Below, in pieces: positions 1-7,960 of a stretch of 64,000 nucleotides of DNA. Under the pieces are notes generated by a model, which did no database searches, was not told where the DNA came from, and was given only the letters and a program-made list of their open reading frames with translations. Numbering within the stretch: position 1 is the stretch's first letter; every line of letters begins with the position of its first letter. A program made the position numbers and the translations under genes. The DNA lies in assembly GCA_018000295.1 (NCBI GenBank), contig JAGNKE010000001.1:178881-242880 (forward strand). The letters are read 5' to 3'. This DNA is from Alphaproteobacteria bacterium. Its GTDB lineage: Bacteria; Pseudomonadota; Alphaproteobacteria; Micavibrionales; Micavibrionaceae.

Positions 1-221
1 GAGGCAATCCCTGTCTCACTGTAAGTTTCATACTCCTGCGGCTTGTAAAGAACGCCCTTGATCCTGTAAGGCGCGCCGACCTTATACGCACCCACGCTCT
101 TGCCCGGCTTGCCGACGATCTTGTCCCCGTCACCGAAAAACGGAATGCCCGAACAGCCCGAAAGCAGGACAGTGAAGCAAAGCAGGGCATGAAGTTTGAA
201 GACATTAAGGAGTCGTTGCAT
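1..221 (-). CDS. rlpA: RlpA-family septal ring lipoprotein, 3' part cut by window edge
   Basis: The first 73 codons of a minus-strand gene are present; the rest lies beyond base 1. The N-terminus is a lipoprotein signal, with basic residue R3, a hydrophobic stretch and a lipobox L20-S-G-C23, so the mature protein should be lipidated on Cys23. It then reads KVGAPYRIKGVLYKPQEYE and ETGIA, the typical lead-in to the double-psi beta-barrel domain of RlpA, a lytic transglycosylase that acts on denuded glycan strands at the septum. It starts 15 bp after the MltB-type transglycosylase on the same strand, so the two probably form a cell-wall operon. The barrel and any SPOR domain cannot be seen, so activity is inferred. 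Confidence 0.85.
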   Translation of the reverse strand, partial: MQRLLNVFKLHALLCFTVLLSGCSGIPFFGDGDKIVGKPGKSVGAYKVGAPYRIKGVLYKPQEYETYSETGIA

Positions 222-236
222 GGTTTTTTCCTAAAA

Positions 237-1205
237 TCATTCCGCTATCGCATCCGCGAGCGTCCCAACGCTCACGGCGAAATATTGCGAACGGTTCCAC
301 TTCATGATAACCCCGAAATTATGATAGGCCAGAAACGCAGGCCCGCCTATACCGTCCGGCGCGACTACAGAAGCGCTCATTTTTTCAATATCAGGAAGTT
401 TTTCTCCATTGGGCAAACGAACCCCAAGCTTGTTCCACTCCTTTAAACTCTTTCGCGTCTCCGTCCCGACCAGCTTGACCGGAAACTTCGCGGGCAGCTT
501 GACCGGACGGCCCCATCGCTCGTCCCCTCGCCATCCGCTCTTGCTGAGGTAATTGGCTGTGGAAGCAAAAACATCCCTGCGCGTCGTCCAGATATCGCGC
601 CGCCCGTCCCCATCCTCATCCACGGCATAGGCATGGAAGCTCGATGGCATGAACTGGTTCTGCCCCATTGCCCCCGCCCACGAGCCTTTCATATCCTTAA
701 GTGAAATATGTCCCTGCTCCAAAATAGTCAACGCCGCCAGCAACTCACCTCGGAAAAAAGTACTCCGCCGCCCGTCATGCGCCAGCGTAGCTAATGCGGG
801 AATAACCCCGAACCCGCCCGTATTGTTGCCATAGCTGGTTTCCATTCCCCATAGAGCCAGAATATAGGGCGCAGGCACCCCATACTTCTCCGCAATCGCA
901 TCCAGCGTCTCACGGTGCTGGGCATACAGCTTTCGCCCCTGAATAATCCGATCCTTGGAAATCACCTTTGCCTTATATTGCGCGAAAGTCATTTTCCCTT
1001 CCGGCTGCTTGCGATCCAACTCAATCACCCGCGGCAAGGGCTTGACACCCTTGAACGCGGATTCAAGAACGCTCTCGGATATTCCCTTCCGCAAAGCCTC
1101 CTTTTTGAAAGCGACAAGCCAGACCTGAAAACTATCCTTATTCGCCAAGGCCGCCCCCGGCAGCAAGGCAAACATAAAAAAAACGGAAAGGAAAAAAGCG
1201 CGCAT
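237..1205 (-). CDS. Lytic murein transglycosylase, MltB/SLT_2 type
   Basis: This 322-residue protein has a cleavable signal peptide (about 21 residues, ending AALA) without a lipobox, so it is probably a soluble periplasmic form. Residues from about 30 to 310 match the MltB-type SLT_2 fold. The motif ALWGMETSYGNNTGG carries the catalytic Glu, followed by FRGELLAALTIL, WAGAMGQNQFMPSSF and DGDGRRDIW, all hallmarks of the family. The enzyme cleaves the MurNAc-GlcNAc bond and leaves 1,6-anhydroMurNAc ends. There is no C-terminal peptidoglycan-binding domain, which some homologues have. It lies directly upstream of the rlpA-like gene, and pairing the two is common in alphaproteobacteria. No good Shine-Dalgarno is visible before the ATG. 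Confidence 0.92.
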   Translation of the reverse strand: MRAFFLSVFFMFALLPGAALANKDSFQVWLVAFKKEALRKGISESVLESAFKGVKPLPRVIELDRKQPEGKMTFAQYKAKVISKDRIIQGRKLYAQHRETLDAIAEKYGVPAPYILALWGMETSYGNNTGGFGVIPALATLAHDGRRSTFFRGELLAALTILEQGHISLKDMKGSWAGAMGQNQFMPSSFHAYAVDEDGDGRRDIWTTRRDVFASTANYLSKSGWRGDERWGRPVKLPAKFPVKLVGTETRKSLKEWNKLGVRLPNGEKLPDIEKMSASVVAPDGIGGPAFLAYHNFGVIMKWNRSQYFAVSVGTLADAIAE

Positions 1206-1225
1206 ACAGGATTATGGAACCTCGC

Positions 1226-1654
1226 TCAGCGGGAATCGTTTTCGTACAGTTTCGACATGACCTCAAAGATAAAGGCCGTGCTCCATCCAAACAAGATGAA
1301 TCCGTTCGCCGCCTGAAAGGAACTCACAAGCCTCCACTTGTGATCAAGCACGACATCGCCGAAACCCACGGTGGTAAAAGCAACCGTCGAAAAATAAACC
1401 GCCTCCTCCAGCGTATGCAAAGCCCCGACCACGAGATAAAACATCGCCCACAGCCAGATCTGTACGATATGCGAACAAAACGCCCCCAGAACCGCCATGA
1501 TCAGCATCGGCACTTTCCAGGAGTGCCGCATTTTAAGACGAAAGAAATTCTCCGACCCGTCCAGCACCATCTTCAGCCGATCCAGCGCGACGGCGTGAAT
1601 GAGGACGGTGAGACCGATGAGAACGGCCCCGATAACAAGTTGAAGCAAAAACAT
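1226..1654 (-). CDS. Two-TM potassium-channel-like membrane protein
   Basis: This 142-residue protein has an N-terminal hydrophobic helix (about residues 1-20), a second helix near residues 55-80, a pore loop and a final helix (about 115-135). The pore loop reads TVAFTTVGFGDVVL, containing the TVGFG selectivity-filter signature of K+ channels (Ion_trans_2 family). It should sit in the inner membrane and conduct K+, but no RCK/TrkA or other gating domain is fused, so control is unknown. It lies 20 bp upstream of the transglycosylase gene on the same strand and may be co-transcribed. A GGA element about 10 bases before the ATG supports the start. Confidence 0.85.
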   Translation of the reverse strand: MFLLQLVIGAVLIGLTVLIHAVALDRLKMVLDGSENFFRLKMRHSWKVPMLIMAVLGAFCSHIVQIWLWAMFYLVVGALHTLEEAVYFSTVAFTTVGFGDVVLDHKWRLVSSFQAANGFILFGWSTAFIFEVMSKLYENDSR

Positions 1655-1838
1655 GGCGCGTAAATCCAGTGAATGTGTAAAAACTATAGAAAAATCTCTG
1701 GAAAATGAAGTCGAAGCCTACGAAAAAGCCTCTTTTCCCCCTTGTTTTTGTTAAACGGTAATGAAACATTTGCGGCAAAGAGCGGGTTAAGTTAACGTCC
1801 CGCAGGATAAATGGGCATTAACAACAGGAACACCCTCC

Positions 1839-2459
1839 ATGGGCCTTGATCCGATCTCACTCATAAAATCCCTCGGCCATGCGGGTGTCTGGAGCATCTT
1901 GTTTCTGGAATCGGGCGTACCGTTCTTTTTTTTCCTGCCGGGTGACAGCCTACTCTTCACCGCCGGCTTTCTGGCCTCGCAGGGGTTTTTGAATATTTGG
2001 CTCCTCACGGTGGGCGGTCTCATCGCTGCGATAACCGGCAATCTCGTGGGCTATGAAATCGGCCGCCGCATCGGCCTAAAAATGTTCGAAAAAGGTGACT
2101 CGCGTTTTCTCAAACGCAAGCATCTGGAAATGACGCAGCGCTTTTACGAAAAACACGGCCGGATGACGATTATCATGGCCCGCTTTATGCCCATCGTCCG
2201 CACCTTCGCGCCGTTTTGCGCCGGAATGGTGCGGATGCCCTACCGCGAATTCGTGGTTTACTCGATAATCGGAGCCTTTTTCTGGGTGGCGGGGCTGTGT
2301 ATTCTTGGTTATGTGGTTGGAGAAATGATCCCGGCGGAGCAGATCGACCACTATCTCCTGCCTATTATTATCGCAATTATTATTCTCTCCCTCCTGCCCT
2401 CCGCCTTTCACTTTTATAAGGAACGGAAGAACAACAAGGCGCATTCCGAGCGCACATAA
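1839..2459 (+). CDS. DedA family membrane protein (VTT domain)
   Basis: The 206-residue multi-pass protein carries the DedA/VTT core. FLESGVPFFFFLPGDSLLF holds the conserved E-x(2)-x-P and PGD region, GNLVGYEIGRRIG is the first half of the domain, and ARFMPIVRTFAPFCAG holds the essential Arg and F-x-P-x-x-R motif. DedA proteins are inner-membrane transporters, and several act as undecaprenyl-phosphate or phospholipid translocases; the substrate here cannot be read. An AGGA lies about 10 bases before the ATG. The tRNA-Ser gene follows about 55 bp downstream. Confidence 0.93.
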   Translation: MGLDPISLIKSLGHAGVWSILFLESGVPFFFFLPGDSLLFTAGFLASQGFLNIWLLTVGGLIAAITGNLVGYEIGRRIGLKMFEKGDSRFLKRKHLEMTQRFYEKHGRMTIIMARFMPIVRTFAPFCAGMVRMPYREFVVYSIIGAFFWVAGLCILGYVVGEMIPAEQIDHYLLPIIIAIIILSLLPSAFHFYKERKNNKAHSERT

Positions 2460-2513
2460 GCCTTGCGCCGTCAAACCTAAGCCTCTAAATAAAAAGAACC
2501 CGCAAACCGGACC

Positions 2514-2603
2514 GGAGAGGTGGCAGAGCGGCTGAATGCACCGCACTCGAAATGCGGCATACTCGCAAGAGTATCGGGGGTTCAAATCCCCCCCTCTCCG
2601 CCA
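2514..2603 (+). tRNA. tRNA-Ser (CGA anticodon)
   Basis: Ninety bases fold as a class II tRNA. The acceptor GGAGAGG (2514-2520) pairs with CCTCTCC (2593-2599), followed by discriminator G and an encoded CCA (2601-2603). The anticodon arm is CCGCA / CTCGAAA / TGCGG, giving anticodon CGA, which reads UCG. The long variable arm TACTCGCAAGAGTA and the TTCAAAT T-loop fit serine. Its 3' end faces the accessory block that runs to the tRNA-Pro at 11748. Confidence 0.97.
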
Positions 2604-2702
2604 TTCTGTTTTCATCCCCGCTAAACTCCAAAAGGCGAAAAAACTTGAAAAAATCGGGTTACACTTTAGTCTGTGCAATATTTTACAAGAACCCCGACAA
2701 GC

Positions 2703-3923
2703 ATGACTGAGTGTGTAACCCCAAAAGTGCGTACCCCGCGCCTGAGCCGCGTGTTTCAGTCGGGCCTATATGACCAGATTATTGTGGGCGGCGGTCCGGC
2801 GGGCGTCTTTACCGCCTCACGCATCATGGAACTAGCCCACCAGTCCGGCAAGCCCCTATCCCTCCTTCTGATTACCGATTACCCCAACGTCCCCTGCACC
2901 GCTGGCAGCCATCTGGCAGCGGAGTCCGAGGGTTTCTACGAAGACGATTTCCCTAACAGGGCTGAGGTTATCGCCCTGCACCACAAGGCGCGGCAGGATT
3001 TATATGACGCCATCGCAGCACAGAAAATCGATTGCCGCCTGCACACAGGCTACGAGATCAAGGCGCGGAATAAGAGTGATCTGGGCGAAACGATCGGCAT
3101 GCTGGTGGAAAACGGCCTCTACAAGCCGCAGGATTTAGGCGAACGGTCCGCTCAGCACGGGTATGTAATAAAAACCCACCCCCACAGCGTCACCTTGAAT
3201 GGTTGTGCCCAAGTGAATTCACCGGAACTGCTCGTGGCCATGCGCGAACGCGCACAGGAACTGGGGAGTCACGAGATGGTCGGCGTCCACTACCTCGGAC
3301 ATAAGAAAACCGAAGATAACACGTTTCGCATTGAGACGGATTCAGGTCTCTACATCTCGAAAAGGCCACCTATTATCGCCACCGGAGCATCCCACCAGCA
3401 CACGCTGCCATGGTTGCCCTTTCAACGCAGGATTTACCACACCATGGCCGCAACCATCGGCCCGGTACAGGAAAAGGATGCCCGTTTGTATTCACCTTCT
3501 GGCCCTATGGCGTTCCGTGAGTCAAATTTCAAGACCGACTTCATGTGGGGTGGCATCGATGAAAAAAACGAAATCACCTTCGGCATGGGCGACATTCCAG
3601 AAAAAACCCTGGCTCCCTCTCTCAAAAACGAGTTGCTGGCGCGATTTAACGCCATGCACCCCGGCCTCCTGAAGGCCTATCAACCGCAGTTTCATCTGGG
3701 AACGGTCATGGAAACGGCCAACAAGCTACCGGTCACACTCGATCTCGGACATTGTATTATCGTAGGCGCCTCCAGCAGTTGGGGTCTTATCCCCTCCTAC
3801 GCATCCGCGGGCGCAACAGCGAAAAAAGTAGTTTTCAACGACGACCGAGACCTAAAACTTCTGCAAAGCATACACGATGAGGGCCGGAAAGCGGCCCCTG
3901 ATCTCGGCCACGCTTTCACGTGA
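2703..3923 (+). CDS. FAD-dependent oxidoreductase (Rossmann, DAO-like), substrate unknown
   Basis: The 406-residue protein has an N-terminal dinucleotide-binding motif, DQIIVGGGPAGVFTASRI (G-x-G-x-x-G), a mid-chain PPIIATGASHQHTLPW strand typical of the second FAD-contact region, and a late LGHCIIVGASSSWGL segment where the flavin returns to contact. This is the layout of D-amino-acid-oxidase/glutathione-reductase-like flavoproteins. No signal peptide or known substrate motif is visible. Two in-frame starts exist: GTG at 2673 and ATG at 2703. Neither has a clear Shine-Dalgarno; the ATG is preferred. It is the first gene after tRNA-Ser and is followed by a long non-coding stretch, so it is probably transcribed alone. 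Confidence 0.7.
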   Translation: MTECVTPKVRTPRLSRVFQSGLYDQIIVGGGPAGVFTASRIMELAHQSGKPLSLLLITDYPNVPCTAGSHLAAESEGFYEDDFPNRAEVIALHHKARQDLYDAIAAQKIDCRLHTGYEIKARNKSDLGETIGMLVENGLYKPQDLGERSAQHGYVIKTHPHSVTLNGCAQVNSPELLVAMRERAQELGSHEMVGVHYLGHKKTEDNTFRIETDSGLYISKRPPIIATGASHQHTLPWLPFQRRIYHTMAATIGPVQEKDARLYSPSGPMAFRESNFKTDFMWGGIDEKNEITFGMGDIPEKTLAPSLKNELLARFNAMHPGLLKAYQPQFHLGTVMETANKLPVTLDLGHCIIVGASSSWGLIPSYASAGATAKKVVFNDDRDLKLLQSIHDEGRKAAPDLGHAFT

Positions 3924-4674
3924 GCCAAGTAAAATAAGCTATAGCAATGCGTTAGGGAGGTTTTTGACGCTTTGAAAAAAAGAGCATAAAAAATCAAAGA
4001 ATAATTTTAAAGGGTAGTATTGGAAAAAGCAAAATTCTAAAAGCACTTATGATCGAGGTCCGTGGCCTATTTGATGAAAAGGCACATAAAGCCCACCGGC
4101 AGTTCACGTGCGCCTTTGATACGGATAACATTCCTAAAAAAAATTGGAGTTGGCCAAGATAGCAGATAAAAACTATGCAGATCAGCCCGTAAAATAAACA
4201 CCTGAATAATTTCCCACCTGAAGAACAAAACTATCCACAGGCCTTAACTCTCCATCCCCCACGGTGGAAAACGATTTCCGGTAATCAGCAGTTGTCCGGC
4301 CCTTACGGAATAAGTCATTTTTTATTGACCTAAAATTGATGCTGTGCACAATTTACGAAATACGCATCATTGATTCGAACTGAGACTGACACAAGGACAA
4401 ACCATCAGAAAGTTTCTCATTTTTTTCAACTGAGCCTTTTAAAACCGTAAATCGAAGCAGCCGCCGTTGATCCACTTCAAAATCACCGTCGGCGTGACTC
4501 TCTGGCACCCCTGACTTTATCATGTGCCTCAACGGCCCAACTCAACGGGTAACTTGACTTAAGCGGCTTGCCGCGATCCTTGAACTAAGAATGGCTTCGC
4601 ACCTTACGGTTTTTTCGCGGCTTCATCCGGCCTTTTCGGATGCGGCCATAAACACTGCTTAAAGGAGTACTGCT
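3924..4674. other. Long intergenic region before the PL7-RTX gene
   Basis: About 750 bases hold no convincing gene. The first two thirds are visibly AT-rich compared with the flanks and carry many A/T runs. A 37-codon open frame at 4049-4162 lacks a ribosome-binding site and is not convincing. A small hairpin with arms CATCCG and CGGATG lies at about 4624-4642, and the region ends in AAGGAG about 8 bases before the ATG at 4675. The length suggests a regulated promoter region for the secreted lyase or a decayed gene. No promoter could be assigned with confidence. Confidence 0.5.
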
Positions 4675-6564
4675 ATGCCTTACAATTCTGACCGTTTTAA
4701 CCTCAAGAACTGGAAGCTCACTCTCCCCGTAGACAACAAGGGCGATATCAACGGCGAAGCCCTCGAAATCAGAAATCTCGACAAATTTGAATCCCCGTAC
4801 TTCTATGATGCCGCCGACGGCGGCATGGTCTTTATCGCCCACACGGACGGCGCAACGACCAGTGGCTCGACCTACCCCCGCACCGAACTGCGCGAAATGA
4901 ACGGCGACAAGCGCGCAGCCTGGAAACCCAGCCAGGGCGGGACCATGACGGCCACCCTTAAAGTCGATGAAGTCCCATCCTTCAAGAACGGCGACCCCGG
5001 CCGACTCGTGGTCGGGCAGATCCACGGCGCGGATGAGGAGCTTGTGCGCCTGTATTGGGAAAACAACACGGTCTATTTCATCAACGACCGCGCTGGTCCG
5101 AACAACAAGGAGATCAAATTCAATCTTCTGAGCGCGGACGGAAAAACGCCGGACATCGCGTTGGGAGAAAAATTCTCCTACAAGATCGACGCCCGCGGCG
5201 ATACCTTGAAAATTGAGGTTCACGCCGACGGTAAAATCTACACTTCTACCACTCCGATCAATGCGGTCTGGCAATCGGACTCGCTTTACTTCAAGGCGGG
5301 CATTTATCTGGCCACGAACGAGGACTCCGGCTCCGGTCGGGCGAAGGCCTCCTTCTACGGTCTCGATTTCGGACACACACCGGGCAGCGGCCTTGGCGGC
5401 CTTTCCCCCTCGAACCCTGACGGCAACAATCCGCCCCCCGATCCCGATATTATCACCGGAACGCGAAGCGGGAATTCCATCAGCGGCACAAGCGGCGACG
5501 ATACGGTCCGCGCTGGCGGCGGCAAGGATATCGTGCGCGGCCAGGGCGGAAACGACACAATCTACGGCGAGGACGGCGACGACAAGCTTTATGGCTTGGA
5601 GGGCGACGACAAGCTGATCGGCGGAACGGGCAAAGACCTTCTCGACGGTGGGAAGGGCAGCGATACCGCCACCGGCGGCGAAGGGGCGGATACCTTTGTG
5701 GTCTCACGGGGAGACGGCGGCCTGCGGATCACCGACTTCGCGGTCACAGGCGCGAAGGATACATTGCTGCTCAAGGGCTACACCAACGCCATGCTGAAAA
5801 GCGCCTATCTCAAAAGCAGTGGATCGGATGTGGTTCTCCATCTCTCCGATAACGCGACCGTCACCTTTGAAGATACGTCCATGGCGGAGATGAAGCTGGC
5901 CATCTTTAAGGCGTTCATCAGCAACAAGGTCAACAGCTTCAACCCCGACGGCGCTGCCGTGCCGGACCCCGATCCGCCGCCCCCGCCGTCCGGGAGCACC
6001 AAGCCCACCGATGGAAGCGATACGATTATTGGCTCCGACCATGCGAATGACGTCATCAACGCCAAGGGCGGAAACGACAGCGTCAACGGTCAGGACGGAA
6101 ACGATAAAATCAACGGCGACTCCGGAAACGATAAGATCATCGGCAACGACGGGAACGACCTGCTCAACGGCGGCATCGGCAACGACACGCTCTACGGCGA
6201 CGATAACGCCGACACCCTAATCGGCGGCACAGGCGCCGACAAGCTTTACGGCGGTCAGGGCAATGACATCCTCAATAGCGGTCTGGGACAGGATCAGCTC
6301 TCCGGCGGTGAAGGCGCGGATACCTTTATTTTCAACCAGACACCGGACCTCTACGACATCATCTTCGACTTCAATGTCGCGGAGGACAAAATCGACCTCG
6401 GTGGCCTGCTGGAGGATAACGGCTTAGTGATCATAAAGCCCGTATCCGGCGGGGATGGCCTCTATATAGACCCGGACGGCAGCAGCGGTTCCGACAAGGT
6501 CATGCTTCTGGCCGTCTTCAAGACGGACATCAGCGCCGACGACCTCAAGGACATTCTGGTCTAA
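4675..6564 (+). CDS. PL7-like alginate lyase fused to two RTX calcium-binding blocks
   Basis: This is a 629-residue, type-I-secretion-style protein with no N-terminal signal peptide. Residues 1-235 resemble a polysaccharide lyase family 7 beta-jelly-roll. R69TELRE, Q115-I-H117 and Y205FKAGIY211 correspond to the catalytic Arg, Gln/His and Tyr regions of alginate lyases. The usual YFKAGxYNQ ends here in LA instead of NQ. A Pro/Gly linker leads to a first block of GGxGxDxxx nonapeptides (about 265-345) and a linker of about 100 residues. A second block follows (about 445-560), then an acidic C-terminal tail with the hydrophobic end typical of T1SS substrates. A secreted, Ca2+-folded uronate-polymer lyase is likely. 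No HlyB/HlyD-type exporter is in the window. Strong AAGGAG before the ATG. Confidence 0.88.
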   Translation: MPYNSDRFNLKNWKLTLPVDNKGDINGEALEIRNLDKFESPYFYDAADGGMVFIAHTDGATTSGSTYPRTELREMNGDKRAAWKPSQGGTMTATLKVDEVPSFKNGDPGRLVVGQIHGADEELVRLYWENNTVYFINDRAGPNNKEIKFNLLSADGKTPDIALGEKFSYKIDARGDTLKIEVHADGKIYTSTTPINAVWQSDSLYFKAGIYLATNEDSGSGRAKASFYGLDFGHTPGSGLGGLSPSNPDGNNPPPDPDIITGTRSGNSISGTSGDDTVRAGGGKDIVRGQGGNDTIYGEDGDDKLYGLEGDDKLIGGTGKDLLDGGKGSDTATGGEGADTFVVSRGDGGLRITDFAVTGAKDTLLLKGYTNAMLKSAYLKSSGSDVVLHLSDNATVTFEDTSMAEMKLAIFKAFISNKVNSFNPDGAAVPDPDPPPPPSGSTKPTDGSDTIIGSDHANDVINAKGGNDSVNGQDGNDKINGDSGNDKIIGNDGNDLLNGGIGNDTLYGDDNADTLIGGTGADKLYGGQGNDILNSGLGQDQLSGGEGADTFIFNQTPDLYDIIFDFNVAEDKIDLGGLLEDNGLVIIKPVSGGDGLYIDPDGSSGSDKVMLLAVFKTDISADDLKDILV

Positions 6565-6760
6565 GACCCATTATGCGCTTGAATAGGTCTGATTTCTGCC
6601 CCGGCATCCGTCCGGGGCGGAATCCGTCTGTCGGACAATGAAGCGCTTAAGTAACTGTATAACAATACAAATTCACAAATTTGCATTTTTTCCATAAATC
6701 TCATAAACTCCGCCATTATTTATGTAAACAATTATTGCGTAATAGAGGACTTGAACGATT

Positions 6761-7882
6761 ATGACCAGGAAGTTTCATCATTCTAAACCCGCTCACAAAC
6801 AAGGCAACAATCACGGAAATTGCGGCTGTGACGACAAAACCCCCAAATTCTTCAAACTGCCGGAAATTCAGGCGCTAGACACGCTCACAGTCATCAAGGC
6901 GGCCCTTCTGGCGACAGTGACCCTTCCGGGCACCACAGGTGACGACATCATCACAGGCACGATCGGCAACGACGTCGCGCACGGCGGAACAGGAAACGAC
7001 ACGATCAGCACCTTCGTCGGCAACGACACGATTTTTGGCAATCAAGGCAATGACACTCTGAGCGGCGGTTCGGGCGACGATGTCGTCTTCGGCGGCCAGG
7101 GCGATGACTTTATCGCCCCCGGACCCGGCAACGACTACCTTTTCGGCGGCCAGGGCGATGATGAAATCCACGGCGGCTCGGATGCAGACGTAATTTTCGG
7201 TAATTCCGGCAAGGACTACGTTCAGGCCGGCCCCGGCGAAGATATCGTCATCGGCGGCTCGGGCGACGACGACCTGCACGGCGGCTCCGACAACGACCTC
7301 GTTTACGGCGGTTCCGGCAAAGACTATATCGAGGGCGGCCCCGGCAACGATCGTCTTTTCGGCGGCACGGGCGACGACACGATCAACGGCAACAGCAGCG
7401 ACGACACGGTCTACGGCCAGAACGGCCATGACAGGCTCTACGGTAGCTCGGGCAGTGACAAACTCTATGGCGGCCAGGGTAATGACGTGATCTTCGGAGA
7501 GTACGAAATCGGCGTCCACGCCAGCGCCCCGGGAGACGATCTCCTGAACGGCGGCAAGGGCTGCGATACCCTGACCGGCGGCCTCGGCAACGATACGTTC
7601 GTGTTCGACAAATGCGGCGGCGGCATCGACACCATCACCGACTTCACCCGCACAGCGACAGAGAAGGACAAGCTGGATGTTTCTGACCTTCTGTCCGGTT
7701 TCGGTCCGGGCGATGCCATCGGCGATTTCGTCAAGTTTATCGCAAGCGGCGCGGATTCGATCCTGAAGGTGAACGCAGACGGCCACGGCAACGATTTCCA
7801 TACGATTGCCGTCCTGAAGAATATCGACCTCTCGGGCGTCAATCTGGGCGATCTTGTCACCGATGGTACGATGATCGTTTAA
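6761..7882 (+). CDS. RTX calcium-binding repeat protein, probable type I secretion substrate
   Basis: The 373-residue protein is almost entirely RTX nonapeptide repeats (GGxGNDxxx; about residues 60-265), giving a Ca2+-dependent beta-roll. The His/Lys-rich N-terminus (residues 1-30) contains a Cys-Gly-Cys. The C-terminal 100 residues (FVFDKCGGGIDTITDF... ending GTMIV) match the C-terminal target region of RTX exoproteins. There is no catalytic domain, so it may be a structural or adhesive exoprotein, or a partner of the PL7-RTX protein 196 bp upstream. An AGAGGA element lies about 10 bases before the ATG. A strong intrinsic terminator follows. Repeat slippage could make its length variable between strains. 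Confidence 0.85.
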   Translation: MTRKFHHSKPAHKQGNNHGNCGCDDKTPKFFKLPEIQALDTLTVIKAALLATVTLPGTTGDDIITGTIGNDVAHGGTGNDTISTFVGNDTIFGNQGNDTLSGGSGDDVVFGGQGDDFIAPGPGNDYLFGGQGDDEIHGGSDADVIFGNSGKDYVQAGPGEDIVIGGSGDDDLHGGSDNDLVYGGSGKDYIEGGPGNDRLFGGTGDDTINGNSSDDTVYGQNGHDRLYGSSGSDKLYGGQGNDVIFGEYEIGVHASAPGDDLLNGGKGCDTLTGGLGNDTFVFDKCGGGIDTITDFTRTATEKDKLDVSDLLSGFGPGDAIGDFVKFIASGADSILKVNADGHGNDFHTIAVLKNIDLSGVNLGDLVTDGTMIV

Positions 7883-7907
7883 AAGAAAAATCTACAATCT
7901 AGTCACA

Positions 7908-7936
7908 GAAAAAGCCCCTAAAGGGGCTTTTTTTTA
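7908..7936. terminator. Intrinsic terminator between convergent genes
   Basis: The arms AAAGCCCC (7911-7918) and GGGGCTTT (7923-7930) form a perfect 8-bp stem with a TAAA loop, followed by a run of eight T (7928-7935) on the plus strand. The A-run on the other side makes it potentially bidirectional. It ends the RTX gene at 7882 and may also stop the convergent gene whose stop is at 7961. Confidence 0.9.
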
Positions 7937-7960
7937 GTTCAACAATTTCTGCGTACCGCC

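Noticed and set aside
4049..4162. 37-codon open frame in the long intergenic region
   Set aside because: No ribosome-binding site, no recognisable similarity and AT-rich flanks; it could be a remnant but the evidence is too thin.
6875..7801. 308-codon frame antisense to the RTX repeat gene
   Set aside because: It is the reverse reading of GGxGxD repeats, which gives Val/Ala/Asp-rich low-complexity protein; the plus-strand frame has the RTX motifs.
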